Shown: positions 19,019 through 28,237 of the stretch, one piece after another
Numbering within the stretch: the stretch's first letter is position 1
How the letters are laid out: each line of letters opens with the position of its first letter
NCBI RefSeq assembly: GCF_050749885.1
Contig: NZ_JBOIUB010000009.1
Location: forward strand, 124,001 to 188,000
DNA: 64,000 nucleotides
Direction: 5' to 3'
Source of the DNA: Zooshikella sp050749885
GTDB lineage: Bacteria; Pseudomonadota; Gammaproteobacteria; Pseudomonadales; Zooshikellaceae
Position numbers and translations under genes: made by a program
The notes under the pieces: generated by a model
Database searches by the model: none
What the model was told of the DNA's origin: nothing
What the model saw: only the letters and a program-made list of their open reading frames with translations

Positions 19019-20809
19019 ATGACTAATGATGAGCTTGAGCGTGCAGTAGTAGACTATATTCTGGAAAAAAATCTGATTCCGCCCCAAAAGCTTGTTCAAG
19101 CTAAAATAATCACAAGTTACTCTGATAACTTGATCTATGAAGTGCTTTATGACTTAAATTTATTATCTGTTGATCAGTTAAATAAAATATTGTCAGAAGT
19201 AACGGGTTTTCCTGTTATTGATCCTCTTTATGAAATAAATAAAGTAAACATTCCAGAAGAGGTATTATCACTTTTGCCTAATGAGTTAGTGCTTCAATAT
19301 GTTATTTTTCCTTTTCGACTAGAAGATAATACGCTTTTTGTCGCGATGTCCAACCCTACAGATAAAGAGTTAGTTGACCAGATTGAAAAGAAAGCCGGAT
19401 ATCCCGTTAAACGCTTTGTTTGTTATTTTAAAACAATACTTCGTGCAGTCGTCAGGCACTATTCGTACATGGAGGGCAAAAATTTTAACGATGTTATTCA
19501 GGATGCAATTGACGAGGTAGAAGGGCGCAAGGATATCAAGCCTGATATTAGTATTTGGACTGAACCCTTAGGTAAAGCCTTAAAGCGGGAGATAACCCTT
19601 TTTACCACTAAGGCTGAGATGCCGGCAGAAGGTGAAGTCGGTGTCTCTATGCTCATTCAACAAATTATCGATTATGCAATTTATATCGGTGCTACTGACA
19701 TTCATTTTGAGGCGTTTGAGGATGCAATCAAAGTACGTTTGCGCAAGGATGGCATTTTAGCAACCCAATGGTACTTACCCAAAATAATTCAAAACAGATT
19801 ATTTAACCGCATAAAAGTAATGGGTAACCTTCGTTCAACCATGAGCACTTATGCTCAGGATGGCAGTTTTACTTACCAGAATATTGTTGATGCGGGTGTT
19901 GATATACGGCTGTCTACAGTGCCGACGATTCATGGTGAACGAATTGCCATGCGTATTTTAGATAAAAATCGTAGGGTGCTTGAGTTAAACGATTTAGGTA
20001 TTCCCCCGAAAGAGTATCAGACATTTATAAAAGCATTGAAATCCAGTCAGGGATTAATATTAAATGTGGGGCCAACGGGTAGTGGCAAAACAACGACCAT
20101 ATATGGTGCATTAAACTTTTTAAACAGGGATTTCTGTTCGATTATTACCATGGAATCGCCGATAGAGTATCAAATTAGTGGCGTAAGCCAAATTCATGTG
20201 GATGTGAATAAAAAATATAACTTTGTTGAAGCGTTTGCAGATGTTCTTAGGCAAGATCCTGATGTCATTGTCTTAGGAGAAATTTTGGATAGGGAATCTG
20301 CCCATGTTGCTGTAACTGCAGCTTCAACAGGACATCTAATCTTTTCTACATTGCATGCAACGTGTTCAGCATTTGCCATACCCAGATTACTGTCATTAGG
20401 CGTTGATGCTTCAGTACTTTCCGATGTACTGCGAATTATAGTGGCACAGCGGTTGCTTCGTTTACTTTGTCCGCAGTGTAAGGTTATTGATGAGCTATCA
20501 GAGGAGCGATTGCAAAAGCTGGGGTTAGCGAGGGAAGACCTGGGATCAAATAATTTTTATCGAGCGAGGGGATGTGAGCATTGTAATCATCGAGGCTACA
20601 TAGGAAGAGTAGGCTGCTTTGAAGTGTTAGAGGTCGACGATCGTATTCGAGAAATGATCCTAAATGGCAATACAGGTTTGGATGTTTACTATTATGCACA
20701 CCAACATGGTATGCGTAGTATGTTCCATGATGCACTCTTTAAAGCACAACAAGGTTATACGTCTTTAGATGAGGTTATCTATCAAGCGCCTATATTTAAA
20801 CGCGTATAG
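19019..20809 (+). CDS. GspE/PilB-type secretion ATPase, orphan
   Basis: Encodes 596 residues. The N-terminal region (about 1-150) resembles the MshEN/T2SSE_N domain (LSEVTGFPVIDP, LPNELVLQY). The ATPase core has Walker A GPTGSGKTTT near residue 350, the box ESPIEYQISGVSQIHV, a Walker B region DPDVIVLGEILD, a His box STGHLIFSTLHA, and a zinc-binding pair CPQC/CEHC near 485-525. Such ATPases power type II secretion, type IV pili or MSHA pili from the cytoplasmic face of the inner membrane. No gspF/pilC, pseudopilin or secretin gene adjoins it, so its partner system is elsewhere. The normally conserved GEIRD is GEILD here, a change at an arginine usual in this box. AAGGATATAGC lies before the ATG. 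The class is certain; the assembly served is not. Confidence 0.88.
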   Translation: MTNDELERAVVDYILEKNLIPPQKLVQAKIITSYSDNLIYEVLYDLNLLSVDQLNKILSEVTGFPVIDPLYEINKVNIPEEVLSLLPNELVLQYVIFPFRLEDNTLFVAMSNPTDKELVDQIEKKAGYPVKRFVCYFKTILRAVVRHYSYMEGKNFNDVIQDAIDEVEGRKDIKPDISIWTEPLGKALKREITLFTTKAEMPAEGEVGVSMLIQQIIDYAIYIGATDIHFEAFEDAIKVRLRKDGILATQWYLPKIIQNRLFNRIKVMGNLRSTMSTYAQDGSFTYQNIVDAGVDIRLSTVPTIHGERIAMRILDKNRRVLELNDLGIPPKEYQTFIKALKSSQGLILNVGPTGSGKTTTIYGALNFLNRDFCSIITMESPIEYQISGVSQIHVDVNKKYNFVEAFADVLRQDPDVIVLGEILDRESAHVAVTAASTGHLIFSTLHATCSAFAIPRLLSLGVDASVLSDVLRIIVAQRLLRLLCPQCKVIDELSEERLQKLGLAREDLGSNNFYRARGCEHCNHRGYIGRVGCFEVLEVDDRIREMILNGNTGLDVYYYAHQHGMRSMFHDALFKAQQGYTSLDEVIYQAPIFKRV

Positions 20810-21226
20810 CTTTTTCTGCGTTAATTATAAGCGTCCTATGGTATAAAAATAAAAAAACTGTTATAGAAATCTCTTATATATAGTATACTCAACGTACAAC
20901 TGAGTGTTGAGCACAACACATTAAACATCATTTTTGGTGTTTATCATTGATTTTTTTCCCATTTTTTTCTTTTAAATAGTATTATATGAATTAGTTATCA
21001 TATATATCTTACGAATATTTGGATAGAATTAACACAATAAATAAACAGAGGGTATAAACAGTGTCAGTAGTTTTATTGATCACTCTCTGTTGTTTGATTG
21101 TTATGGTTTTAAATTAAAAGCCAGTTAAAAAACATAATTAATTTATTATATAAGTGTAAAAAAATAGTGTAGTTAGGTTGTCACAGACACAACAAAAATC
21201 TCTGAAGTTTAGACTGAGGGTTGGGT
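20810..21226. other. AT-rich intergenic region
   Basis: About 400 bp with no supported gene. It holds a weak inverted repeat (CTCAAC at 20888-20893 with GTTGAG at 20906-20911), possibly the end of the upstream ATPase transcript, and presumably the promoter of the glycosidase gene. I could not pick out a convincing -35/-10 pair. Confidence 0.5.
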
Positions 21227-22156
21227 ATGAAGAATTACAAGCAAACATTATACGGTGGGTTAATTATATGTATGATATCCACAGTGTGTAATGCGCAATC
21301 AGGTAAAGCATATGATGATTCAGATGCGGTAATTATTACTGATTCTTACGATGATATTGTAGGCACGCCTACGAAAAAATGGTGGCAGCCAAAGCCCGGT
21401 TTGACTTGGTGGTGGCAGATTGAAAATAGTGACACAATGTCTACAAACATAGACGCAGATGTTGTTGACATTGACTTATTTGATGCCAGTGAAGGTGGTC
21501 AAAATAGTAAGATTCGTCAGTTTAAGAAAAAAGGAAAAAAAGTTGTTTGTTATTTCAGTGCGGGCACTTATGAAAAATGGCGAAGTGATGCTAAGCGTTT
21601 TACCAAAGAAACATTGATTCCCAATGGAGACATGGATGATTGGCCTGATGAAACCTGGTTGAATATTGGTGATGCTAAAGCATTAGTGACAATAAAAAGT
21701 ATAATAGAAGACAGGATCAAACTTGCAAAAGACGCGGGTTGTGATGCGGTTGAACCCGATAATGTCGATGGTTTCGAAAATACCAGTGAAACCAAGGGCT
21801 ATATAAAATATGAAGATCAATTGAAATATAATAAATGGCTAGCAAGTACCGCACATAAATATCAGTTGGCTGTTGCATTGAAAAATGATATACAGCAAGT
21901 GGAAGAACTTGTTGATGACTTTGACTTTGCAGTAAATGAACAATGCTTTGCCTATGATAACGAATGTGTGCAATATGAATCCACTTTCTTGAAAAAGAAT
22001 AAAGCCGTGTTTAGCCAGGAATATGGTGGTTCTGATGGTTTAAGTCAATCGCAGTACGAAAAAACAGCGTGTCCTTACTTTAAGAGCCAGAACATTGCTT
22101 CTCTTTGGAAAAAAAGCACTAGCCTTGATGGTAAACAAGTTGTAATTTGTAAGTAA
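21227..22156 (+). CDS. secreted GH114-type endo-alpha-1,4-polygalactosaminidase-like glycosidase
   Basis: Encodes 309 residues from ATG 21227, chosen over TTG 21221 because GAGGG lies 6 nt upstream and it gives a clean signal peptide (MKNYKQTLYGGLIICM...CNA-Q). The mature part has the GH114 TIM-barrel signatures: TWWWQIENSD, VDIDLFDA, VVCYFSAGTYE, CDAVEPDNVDGF (acidic active-site region), VALKNDIQQV, FAVNEQCFAYDEC-like stretch and FSQEYGG. GH114 enzymes hydrolyse alpha-1,4-linked galactosamine polymers, as found in some biofilm exopolysaccharides. It sits alone between the GspE-like gene and a perfect stem-loop, so probably a monocistronic exported enzyme. Family assignment is by pattern; the actual glycan is unknown. 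Confidence 0.83.
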   Translation: MKNYKQTLYGGLIICMISTVCNAQSGKAYDDSDAVIITDSYDDIVGTPTKKWWQPKPGLTWWWQIENSDTMSTNIDADVVDIDLFDASEGGQNSKIRQFKKKGKKVVCYFSAGTYEKWRSDAKRFTKETLIPNGDMDDWPDETWLNIGDAKALVTIKSIIEDRIKLAKDAGCDAVEPDNVDGFENTSETKGYIKYEDQLKYNKWLASTAHKYQLAVALKNDIQQVEELVDDFDFAVNEQCFAYDNECVQYESTFLKKNKAVFSQEYGGSDGLSQSQYEKTACPYFKSQNIASLWKKSTSLDGKQVVICK

Positions 22157-22170
22157 TATAAATTACATAT

Positions 22171-22208
22171 ACCCTTCACGAAACGTATAAAAATAATTCG
22201 TGAAGGGT
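22171..22208 (+). terminator. 12-bp perfect hairpin after the glycosidase gene
   Basis: ACCCTTCACGAA (22171-22182) pairs perfectly with TTCGTGAAGGGT (22197-22208), 15 bases beyond the stop at 22156. There is no long U tract after it. The arm TATACCCTTC recurs at two other intergenic sites in the window, so it may also belong to a small repeat family. Confidence 0.6.
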
Positions 22209-22342
22209 GCTTCAATAGTTGTGAGAAAGCTTTATAATTCCACTTTTGATACCCCCAATCTCCTTTCTTAAAACACTATTTCTCTTCCTAGAAGAGAGAT
22301 AGCTGAAATATGAAAAAGTCATTGATCATTTATAGCAATTTG

Positions 22343-22372
22343 TTGACAATGCTTTCCTAAACCCGTTACAAA
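22343..22372 (+). promoter_or_regulatory. candidate sigma-70 promoter for the ethanolamine permease gene
   Basis: TTGACA (22343-22348) matches the -35 consensus and is followed after 18 nt by TACAAA (4 of 6 to TATAAT), about 125 bases before the permease start. The match is by eye only, and a long AT-rich leader follows. Confidence 0.35.
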
Positions 22373-22496
22373 TACAAAATGTTGTATCTACATAACAAAG
22401 AGCCTATTCGACTTGATAGCGATAGCAGCCAGGAAGGCAATAAAAGAATAACTTACTCATTCTGAAGAGTAGATAAAAAAGATAGGGAAAACAGGC

Positions 22497-23933
22497 ATGG
22501 CGAGCACAGACTCTGGTGTATCATCCATTACTACTGCAGATGAAGATTATTTAAACAAACGACAGTTGAAGCAAGGAGCGGTTGGCTGGTTTCTACTCAC
22601 CTTTTTAGGTGTATCCTATGTTATCTCTGGTGACTTTTCTGGATGGAACTTTGGTTTAGCCCAGGGTGGTTTTGGTGGCTTATTGATCGCTACGATATTA
22701 ATGGCGGTTATGTATTTATTATTGGTATTTTGTCTCGCAGAAATGTCATCTACATTACCAACAGCGGGTGGTGGTTATGGTTTTGCGCGTTGTGCGCTAG
22801 GGCCCTGGGGGGGGTATATTACGGGGACAGCGATTATTTTAGAGTATGCCATTGCTCCTGCCGCAATTGCAGTATTTATTGGTGGGTATATGAACTCTTT
22901 GATTGGGGTTGATGGTCCGTTGATATATTTACTGTTTTATGCAGTATTTGTAGGTATACACTTATTAGGCGTTGGTGAAGCCTTCAAATTAATGTTCGTG
23001 ATTACAGGCACTGCTGTTGTTGCTATCGGTGTATTAGTTGTAAGCCTGCTACCTCATTTTAATGTCCAGAATCTTTTTGATATTCCAGTCAGTGAAGCTG
23101 CATTAGGTGCAAATTACTTTTTACCCCATGGTTTTATGGGCATTTGGGAAGCAATACCCTTTGCTATTTGGTTTTTTTTAGCCGTTGAAGGGGTTCCGTT
23201 AGCGGCAGAGGAAGCACATACCCCCCATAAAGACATACCTAAAAGTATTATTTATGCAATGACCATTTTAATTATTATTGCTTTTTTAGTATTATTTTTA
23301 GTGTCTGGCGTTGCTGGTTCCGCGAACATGCAAAATCATACAGCACCGCTAGTTGGTGCTATTCAAAGCGTTCATGGTGAGTCATCACGTGCGGCATTAT
23401 TTGTTAATATTGCTGGTTTAGCAGGCTTGATCGCCAGTTTTTTTTCAATTACCTATGGTTATTCTAGACAAATATTTGCACTCTCTCGAGCAGGTTATTT
23501 ACCCAAAAGTTTATCATTAACATCTCGTAGAAAAGTACCTATCTTAGCATTAATAATTCCAGGTGTATTCGGTTTCTTATTATCACTGACGGGGGAAGGT
23601 GATTTGTTAATTACTATGGCAGTGTTTGGTGCCACATTATCTTATATTATGATGTGTATTTCCCATTTATTGCTACGAAAAAGACAACCAAGTAAAAAAT
23701 CAAAGTTTGTGACGCCGGGAGGGACTGCGACTTCTTGGGTTGCTTTAATACTGGCAATTATCGCGTTTATGAGTACCTTTCTTGCAAATATTGTTGCTGC
23801 ATGTTGGGCTGCGATATTTTTTGGAATAATGATTTTGTATTTTGCTTTATATAGTCGTTTTCATTTAGTTGCATCAGCTCCGGAAGAGGAGTTTGCGGTG
23901 GTTAGTAAGGCTGAAAAACAAATATATTCATGA
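22497..23933 (+). CDS. eat: ethanolamine permease, APC family
   Basis: Encodes 478 residues with about 12 hydrophobic segments and the amino acid-polyamine-organocation fold. Features match the Eat ethanolamine permease group: N-terminal LKQGAVGWFLLTFLGVSYVI, GDFSGWNFGLAQGGFGG, the helix-3 signature LPTAGGGYGFARCALGPWGG, FFLAVEGVPLAAEEAHTPHKDIPKS and YGYSRQIFALSRAGYLPK. It imports ethanolamine across the inner membrane, probably by proton symport. Start ATG 22497 follows GATAGGG. It is followed at once by a MITE copy, then by the ligase gene on the same strand. No eutBC ammonia-lyase or microcompartment genes are near, which matters for how the ethanolamine is used. Transport of other small amines cannot be excluded. 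Confidence 0.88.
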   Translation: MASTDSGVSSITTADEDYLNKRQLKQGAVGWFLLTFLGVSYVISGDFSGWNFGLAQGGFGGLLIATILMAVMYLLLVFCLAEMSSTLPTAGGGYGFARCALGPWGGYITGTAIILEYAIAPAAIAVFIGGYMNSLIGVDGPLIYLLFYAVFVGIHLLGVGEAFKLMFVITGTAVVAIGVLVVSLLPHFNVQNLFDIPVSEAALGANYFLPHGFMGIWEAIPFAIWFFLAVEGVPLAAEEAHTPHKDIPKSIIYAMTILIIIAFLVLFLVSGVAGSANMQNHTAPLVGAIQSVHGESSRAALFVNIAGLAGLIASFFSITYGYSRQIFALSRAGYLPKSLSLTSRRKVPILALIIPGVFGFLLSLTGEGDLLITMAVFGATLSYIMMCISHLLLRKRQPSKKSKFVTPGGTATSWVALILAIIAFMSTFLANIVAACWAAIFFGIMILYFALYSRFHLVASAPEEEFAVVSKAEKQIYS

Positions 23934-24075
23934 GGACAGCATTTAAAAATGCACTCTTTTCGTAATAGCAGTGTCAGCGCTGTACTCGGATCCTCATGTA
24001 TTCCATATACACTGTGGTCCTCCGTGCAGTGCTTTCTTGCTCTTACAAAAAAATCACTATTTTTAAAGGTGCCCT
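23934..24075. repeat. MITE-like palindromic element, copy 2
   Basis: About 142 bp, clearly homologous to 18737-18884: the core (CAGCGCTGTACTCGGATCCT and GGTCCTCCGTGCAGTGCTT) is nearly identical. Its left inverted end is degenerate (GGACAGCATTTAAAAATGCAC) while the right end reads ATTTTTAAAGGTGCCCT. It starts at the permease stop codon, so it may act as the end of that transcript. Confidence 0.7.
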
Positions 24076-24200
24076 TAAGAGACGGTCTAAAATGCACTTT
24101 TTCTGTGAAGGCGAAAGTATGGCTTAGTCTTCATGAATACTATATATACTGAGGCCTGTTTGCGTGGCACTTTGTTGCTTTTAGAGCCTCAGGGCAAGGA
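24076..24200. repeat. diverged third MITE-like copy in tandem
   Basis: Directly after copy 2, with the same order of landmarks but much changed: TCTAAAATGCACTTTTT, a TCATGAATAC...TATACTGAGG middle, GTGGCACTTTGTTGCTTTTAGAG at the end. It looks like an older copy or a related subfamily and leaves about 30 bp before the ligase start. Confidence 0.5.
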
Positions 24201-24229
24201 AAATTTTTGTACAACAACAAGGATGTAAA

Positions 24230-25582
24230 ATGGATAGTTTGAAAAATGCCAAGCAAATGATAAATAATCATCCAGCATCTCATATCAAAGTTGGTGTATT
24301 TGATATTGATGGTATCATGTTGGGAAAATATTTAAGTAAAAAGAAGTTTATCAGTGCATTAGAGAATGGCTTCAACTTTTGTGATGTTGTATTAGGCTGG
24401 GATAGCAAAGATCAACTTTATGATAATGTTCAGCACACGGGGTGGCATACGGGATATCCTGATGCAGCATTACAAATACTCCCAGAAACAGTACGTACAA
24501 TTCCTTTTGAAAATAATTTACCATTATTTTTAGCTCAATTTGTCGGTAAGTCGGCAGAGGTTTGTCCGAGACAAGTATTACAGCGAGTTTTACAGCAAGC
24601 AGAACAAATGGATATTGATGTTTATGCTGCTTTTGAATATGAGTTTTTTATGTTTGCAGAAAATGCAGACACCATACGTGATAAAAAATTTGCAGAATTA
24701 AGGCCCTTTACGCCAGACTACTTTGGTTATTCCATTATTAGAAATTCTGTTCATGCAGAGCTATATCATGAGTTGTTGTCATTAGCAGAGGCGATGCAGT
24801 TCCCTATTGAAGGTATCCACACTGAAACAGGACCGGGTGTCATTGAGGCTGCTTTGGCTTATAACGAAGCTTTAAAAGCAGCTGACCAAGCGGCTTTATT
24901 TAAAACGTTTACTAAAGTATTTGCCCAGCGACGGGGATTGATGGCTACTTTTATGGCTAAGTGGTCTCCTGAATTTCCTGGCCAAAGTGGACATTTACAT
25001 GTATCCCTGCGTTCTAAAAAAACAGGAAAACCACTGTTTTTTGAGGCAGGTGAGACACATCATATGAGCAAAATACAACAGTATTTTGTGGCAGGCTTGC
25101 AACAACTTATGCCTGAATTTACGGCAATGATGGCGCCAACAATAAACAGTTACCGTCGACTTATACCAGATTATTGGGCGCCAACTCATGCAACATGGGG
25201 AGTAGAAAATCGAACAACCGCATTACGGGTAATACCAGGTAACGAATATAGTCAGCGTGTGGAGCATCGTTTGCCAGGTGCCGATGGCAATCCTTATCTA
25301 GTGTTAGCGGCTGTGCTGGCTGCTGGGTTGTGGGGTATCCAACAACAGGTAGAGCCATCTTCGGCTGTTACAGGAAATGCCTATGCGCTCAAAGATGATT
25401 CACTCGCATTACCGAATAATTTATGGGATGCCTGTCAGCGGCTCAAGGCATCCGCAGTAGCAAAAACGTTTTTAGGTGAGGAGTTTGTATCGCACTTTGT
25501 AAGCACCAGAGAGTGGGAAGTCAGACAATTTAGGAAGCATATATCGAATTGGGAGCTGGATCGGTATTTTGAAATTATCTAG
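24230..25582 (+). CDS. glutamine-synthetase-like gamma-glutamyl-amine ligase (ethanolamine predicted)
   Basis: Encodes 450 residues of the GlnA/PuuA superfamily: FEYEFFMF and ETGPGVIEAAL (metal-binding glutamates), GHLHVSLRSKKTGKPLF, and the ATP/substrate segment PTINSYRRLIPDYWAPTHATWGVENRTTALRVIP in two parts. True GlnA is about 470 residues; this length and the context fit the catabolic group (PuuA, IpuC, GlnA3/GlnA4) that joins the gamma-carboxyl of glutamate to an amine using ATP. It heads an operon with aldehyde dehydrogenase, alcohol dehydrogenase and amidotransferase genes. The permease upstream points to ethanolamine, giving gamma-glutamylethanolamide. AAGGA sits 7 nt before the ATG. 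The family is certain; the substrate is inferred from neighbours, and a polyamine or alaninol remain alternatives. Confidence 0.87.
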   Translation: MDSLKNAKQMINNHPASHIKVGVFDIDGIMLGKYLSKKKFISALENGFNFCDVVLGWDSKDQLYDNVQHTGWHTGYPDAALQILPETVRTIPFENNLPLFLAQFVGKSAEVCPRQVLQRVLQQAEQMDIDVYAAFEYEFFMFAENADTIRDKKFAELRPFTPDYFGYSIIRNSVHAELYHELLSLAEAMQFPIEGIHTETGPGVIEAALAYNEALKAADQAALFKTFTKVFAQRRGLMATFMAKWSPEFPGQSGHLHVSLRSKKTGKPLFFEAGETHHMSKIQQYFVAGLQQLMPEFTAMMAPTINSYRRLIPDYWAPTHATWGVENRTTALRVIPGNEYSQRVEHRLPGADGNPYLVLAAVLAAGLWGIQQQVEPSSAVTGNAYALKDDSLALPNNLWDACQRLKASAVAKTFLGEEFVSHFVSTREWEVRQFRKHISNWELDRYFEII

Positions 25583-25622
25583 TCAGAATTTTTAATTTAT
25601 ACCACAGCTAGGAATGCACATC

Positions 25623-27017
25623 ATGCCTACACAGTTTCAAACCATAAGCCCTGTGGATAACTCTATTTATGTTGAAAGAGAGTATGCTGCAGGTGAGCAG
25701 ATACAAACAGCATTGGAAAAAGCACAAGAAGCTCAAACTTATTGGAGAAATGTACCGTTGACTCAGCGTGTGCAATTGTGTGCACAAGCGGTTGAGTTAT
25801 TAAAAGTTAAACAGGATCAATTAGCGTATGAAATTTGCTGGCAAATGGGACGGCCCATTGCTCATGCTGGTGGTGAAATTAATGGCGTTGTTGAACGTGC
25901 CGAGTATATGTTAAGCATTGCAGAGTCCGCGTTAGCCCCTATTCAAATTCCAGGAAACCACACTCGGATTCGTTATATTCAGAAAGAACCATTAGGGGTC
26001 GTGTTTTTAATTGCACCGTGGAATTATCCTTATTTGACAGCAATTAATACACTAATTCCTGCACTGGCTGCGGGTAATGCGGTGATCATTAAGCATTCAA
26101 GTCAAACGCCTTTGTGTGCTGAACGGTTGGTAGAGGTTTTTCTGGAAGCAGGTTTTCCTGATTATGTTTTTCAGTATTTGCATTTAACGCATGCAGACTG
26201 TGAACAGGTTATTGAACATCCAGCCGTAAATTTTGTGGCTTTTACTGGTTCAGTCGCAGGGGGGCGTTCAATAGCAACGAGTTCTGCTCAATATTTTAAA
26301 GGTGTTGGGCTTGAGCTGGGTGGAAAAGATCCTGCTTATATCCGAGAAGATGCTGATTTATCCACAGCAGTTGCTTCAGTTATGGATGGTGTGTTTTTTA
26401 ATGCAGGACAATCATGTTGCGGTATTGAGCGCATTTATGTGCATAAAGCAGTCTACCATGATTTTGTTGAGGCAGCTTGCCAATGGGTGAAAACATTAAA
26501 CCTGGGTCGTCCTGATGAGTTAGCAACTACTCTTGGACCTATGGTCAGTAAACAGGCAGCAACTGTTGTCCGCTCACAAATAAAAGAAGCGGTAGCTTGT
26601 GGTGCAACCATGCTTATTGATGAGTTCAAGTATGCTTTATCACAACCAGATACACCTTATTTAGCTCCACAACTATTGGTTAATGTAAACCACTCAATGT
26701 CAATAATGAATGAAGAATCGTTTGGTCCAGTGGCAGGTATCATGTTTGTTGATAATGATGATGAGGCTGTTGCTCTGATGAATGATTCAGACTATGGCTT
26801 AACGGCTGCACTTTACACTCAGGACGTTGATATTGCCAAGTCATTGGGTGAGCGGTTGGAAACCGGTACTGTATTTATGAATCGCTGTGACTACCTTGAC
26901 CCTGCGTTAGTCTGGACAGGTGTTAAGGAATCTGGGCGTGGCTGTTCACTATCGCTTCTTGGTTATGATCAATTAACACAGCCTAAGTCTTATAATCTAC
27001 AACTCGCAGAGGCTTAA
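25623..27017 (+). CDS. aldehyde dehydrogenase of the glutamylation operon
   Basis: Encodes 464 residues of the NAD(P)-dependent ALDH superfamily. Visible features: APWNYPY near residue 131, the glycine motif FTGSVAGG (208-214), catalytic Glu231 in LELGGKDPAY, and nucleophile Cys265 in FFNAGQSCCG. The predicted step oxidises the aldehyde of the gamma-glutamylated intermediate to a carboxylate (gamma-glutamyl-glycine if ethanolamine is the start). ATG 25623 was preferred to ATG 25614 because AGGA lies 9 nt before it but directly against the earlier one. It follows the ligase by 40 nt and ends 4 nt before the alcohol dehydrogenase gene. The enzyme class is clear; the substrate comes from the operon. 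Confidence 0.87.
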   Translation: MPTQFQTISPVDNSIYVEREYAAGEQIQTALEKAQEAQTYWRNVPLTQRVQLCAQAVELLKVKQDQLAYEICWQMGRPIAHAGGEINGVVERAEYMLSIAESALAPIQIPGNHTRIRYIQKEPLGVVFLIAPWNYPYLTAINTLIPALAAGNAVIIKHSSQTPLCAERLVEVFLEAGFPDYVFQYLHLTHADCEQVIEHPAVNFVAFTGSVAGGRSIATSSAQYFKGVGLELGGKDPAYIREDADLSTAVASVMDGVFFNAGQSCCGIERIYVHKAVYHDFVEAACQWVKTLNLGRPDELATTLGPMVSKQAATVVRSQIKEAVACGATMLIDEFKYALSQPDTPYLAPQLLVNVNHSMSIMNEESFGPVAGIMFVDNDDEAVALMNDSDYGLTAALYTQDVDIAKSLGERLETGTVFMNRCDYLDPALVWTGVKESGRGCSLSLLGYDQLTQPKSYNLQLAEA

Positions 27018-27021
27018 GGGC

Positions 27022-28218
27022 ATGGCAACTGAAAGACTTATCAACACCTGGAATTATCCTACTACGATTATTGCAGGGCCAGGCTCTCGGCAGCATCTTA
27101 TGTCTTGTCTTGATCAATTAGGTATAGAAAATCCATTATGGGTTGTAGATGCTCAATTGCGAACAATGGCAGAAATTCAGTCGCTTATTGAGCAGCTTAA
27201 CTCAATAAAACATACTTTTTCTGACGTGAGTATCTTTGATCAGTTTTTAGGAAACCCAAATGAAGAACATGTGGCCGATGGTGTTAAGCAGTTTAAAGCA
27301 GGTAGACATGATGGTGTGATCGCCATTGGCGGTGGTAGTGCATTAGATATTGCAAAAGCCATTGCCTTAATGGCAGATCAACAAAATCTTTCGTTATGGC
27401 AGCTGGAGGACGTAGGGGATAATTGGACTTTAGCCGATAATTCAAAAATACATCCGATAGTTGCTATTCCTACAACCGCAGGTACAGGATCAGAAGTAGG
27501 ACGAGCGACAGTTATTACCAATACTGAAGCTAAGAAAAAAGTCATTATTTTTCATCCAATGATATTGCCTAAGCGTGTAATACTTGATCCAGAATTATTA
27601 GTTTATTTACCATCAAAAATAACAGCTGCGACGGGAATGGATGCATTGGCTCATAATTTAGAGGCATTATGTGCTCCAGGTTATCACCCAATGGCTAAAG
27701 GCATTGCATTAGAAGGTATCCGTTTAATTCATGAAAACTTAATTTTAAGCTATCAACAGCCGGATAATCTTGAGGCAAGAATGCATATGTTGTCTGCTTC
27801 AATGATGGGGGCAACGGCTTTTCAAGCTGGCTTGGGAGCTATGCATGCGCTCGCACATCCTTTAGGGGCTTATTATAATATTCATCATGGATTACTGAAT
27901 GCTATATTGATGCCTTATGTTTTGCATACCAATGCAAGCTGTTGTGAAAAAATATTCCATCGTTTAACAACATATCTTCAGTTAACTTCAAAGCAACTGA
28001 ACCAGTCTGTTTCTTCAGTACTTATTGATTGGGTGCTTCGTTTAAGAGAGTCGCTGGAGATTCCTCATACGCTTGGGGAGGTGGGGGTTGATAAACAGTG
28101 TTTACCCTTTGTCAGTCAAGCGGCAAGTCTTGATCCATCTGCTGCGACAAACCCGCAGTTATTATCGGTAGAGGATTACCGGTTATTGTGCAGTAATGCA
28201 ATTAAAGGAATTTTGTAA
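27022..28218 (+). CDS. iron-containing (type III) alcohol dehydrogenase
   Basis: Encodes 398 residues. The nucleotide-binding GGGSALDIAKA and PTTAGTGSEVGRA motifs are typical of Fe-ADH enzymes. The metal ligands are present: Asp and His in GMDALAHNLEA, His in MHALAHPLGA and His in NIHHGLLNA. Its presence where PuuA pathways have an FAD amine oxidase (PuuB) predicts that the glutamylated substrate carries a hydroxyl rather than a second amine, as ethanolamine does. The product would be the aldehyde used by the preceding gene's enzyme. Start ATG 27022 follows AAGGGC and is 4 nt after the ALDH stop, so the two are coupled. The exact substrate is unproven. Confidence 0.88.
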   Translation: MATERLINTWNYPTTIIAGPGSRQHLMSCLDQLGIENPLWVVDAQLRTMAEIQSLIEQLNSIKHTFSDVSIFDQFLGNPNEEHVADGVKQFKAGRHDGVIAIGGGSALDIAKAIALMADQQNLSLWQLEDVGDNWTLADNSKIHPIVAIPTTAGTGSEVGRATVITNTEAKKKVIIFHPMILPKRVILDPELLVYLPSKITAATGMDALAHNLEALCAPGYHPMAKGIALEGIRLIHENLILSYQQPDNLEARMHMLSASMMGATAFQAGLGAMHALAHPLGAYYNIHHGLLNAILMPYVLHTNASCCEKIFHRLTTYLQLTSKQLNQSVSSVLIDWVLRLRESLEIPHTLGEVGVDKQCLPFVSQAASLDPSAATNPQLLSVEDYRLLCSNAIKGIL

Positions 28219-28237
28219 AAATAAAGGATAAGTAGAA

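Noticed and set aside
19019..22156. Idea that the ATPase and glycosidase form a type II secretion cluster
   Set aside because: No gspC-M, pilC or pseudopilin genes nearby and a 400-bp gap between the two genes.
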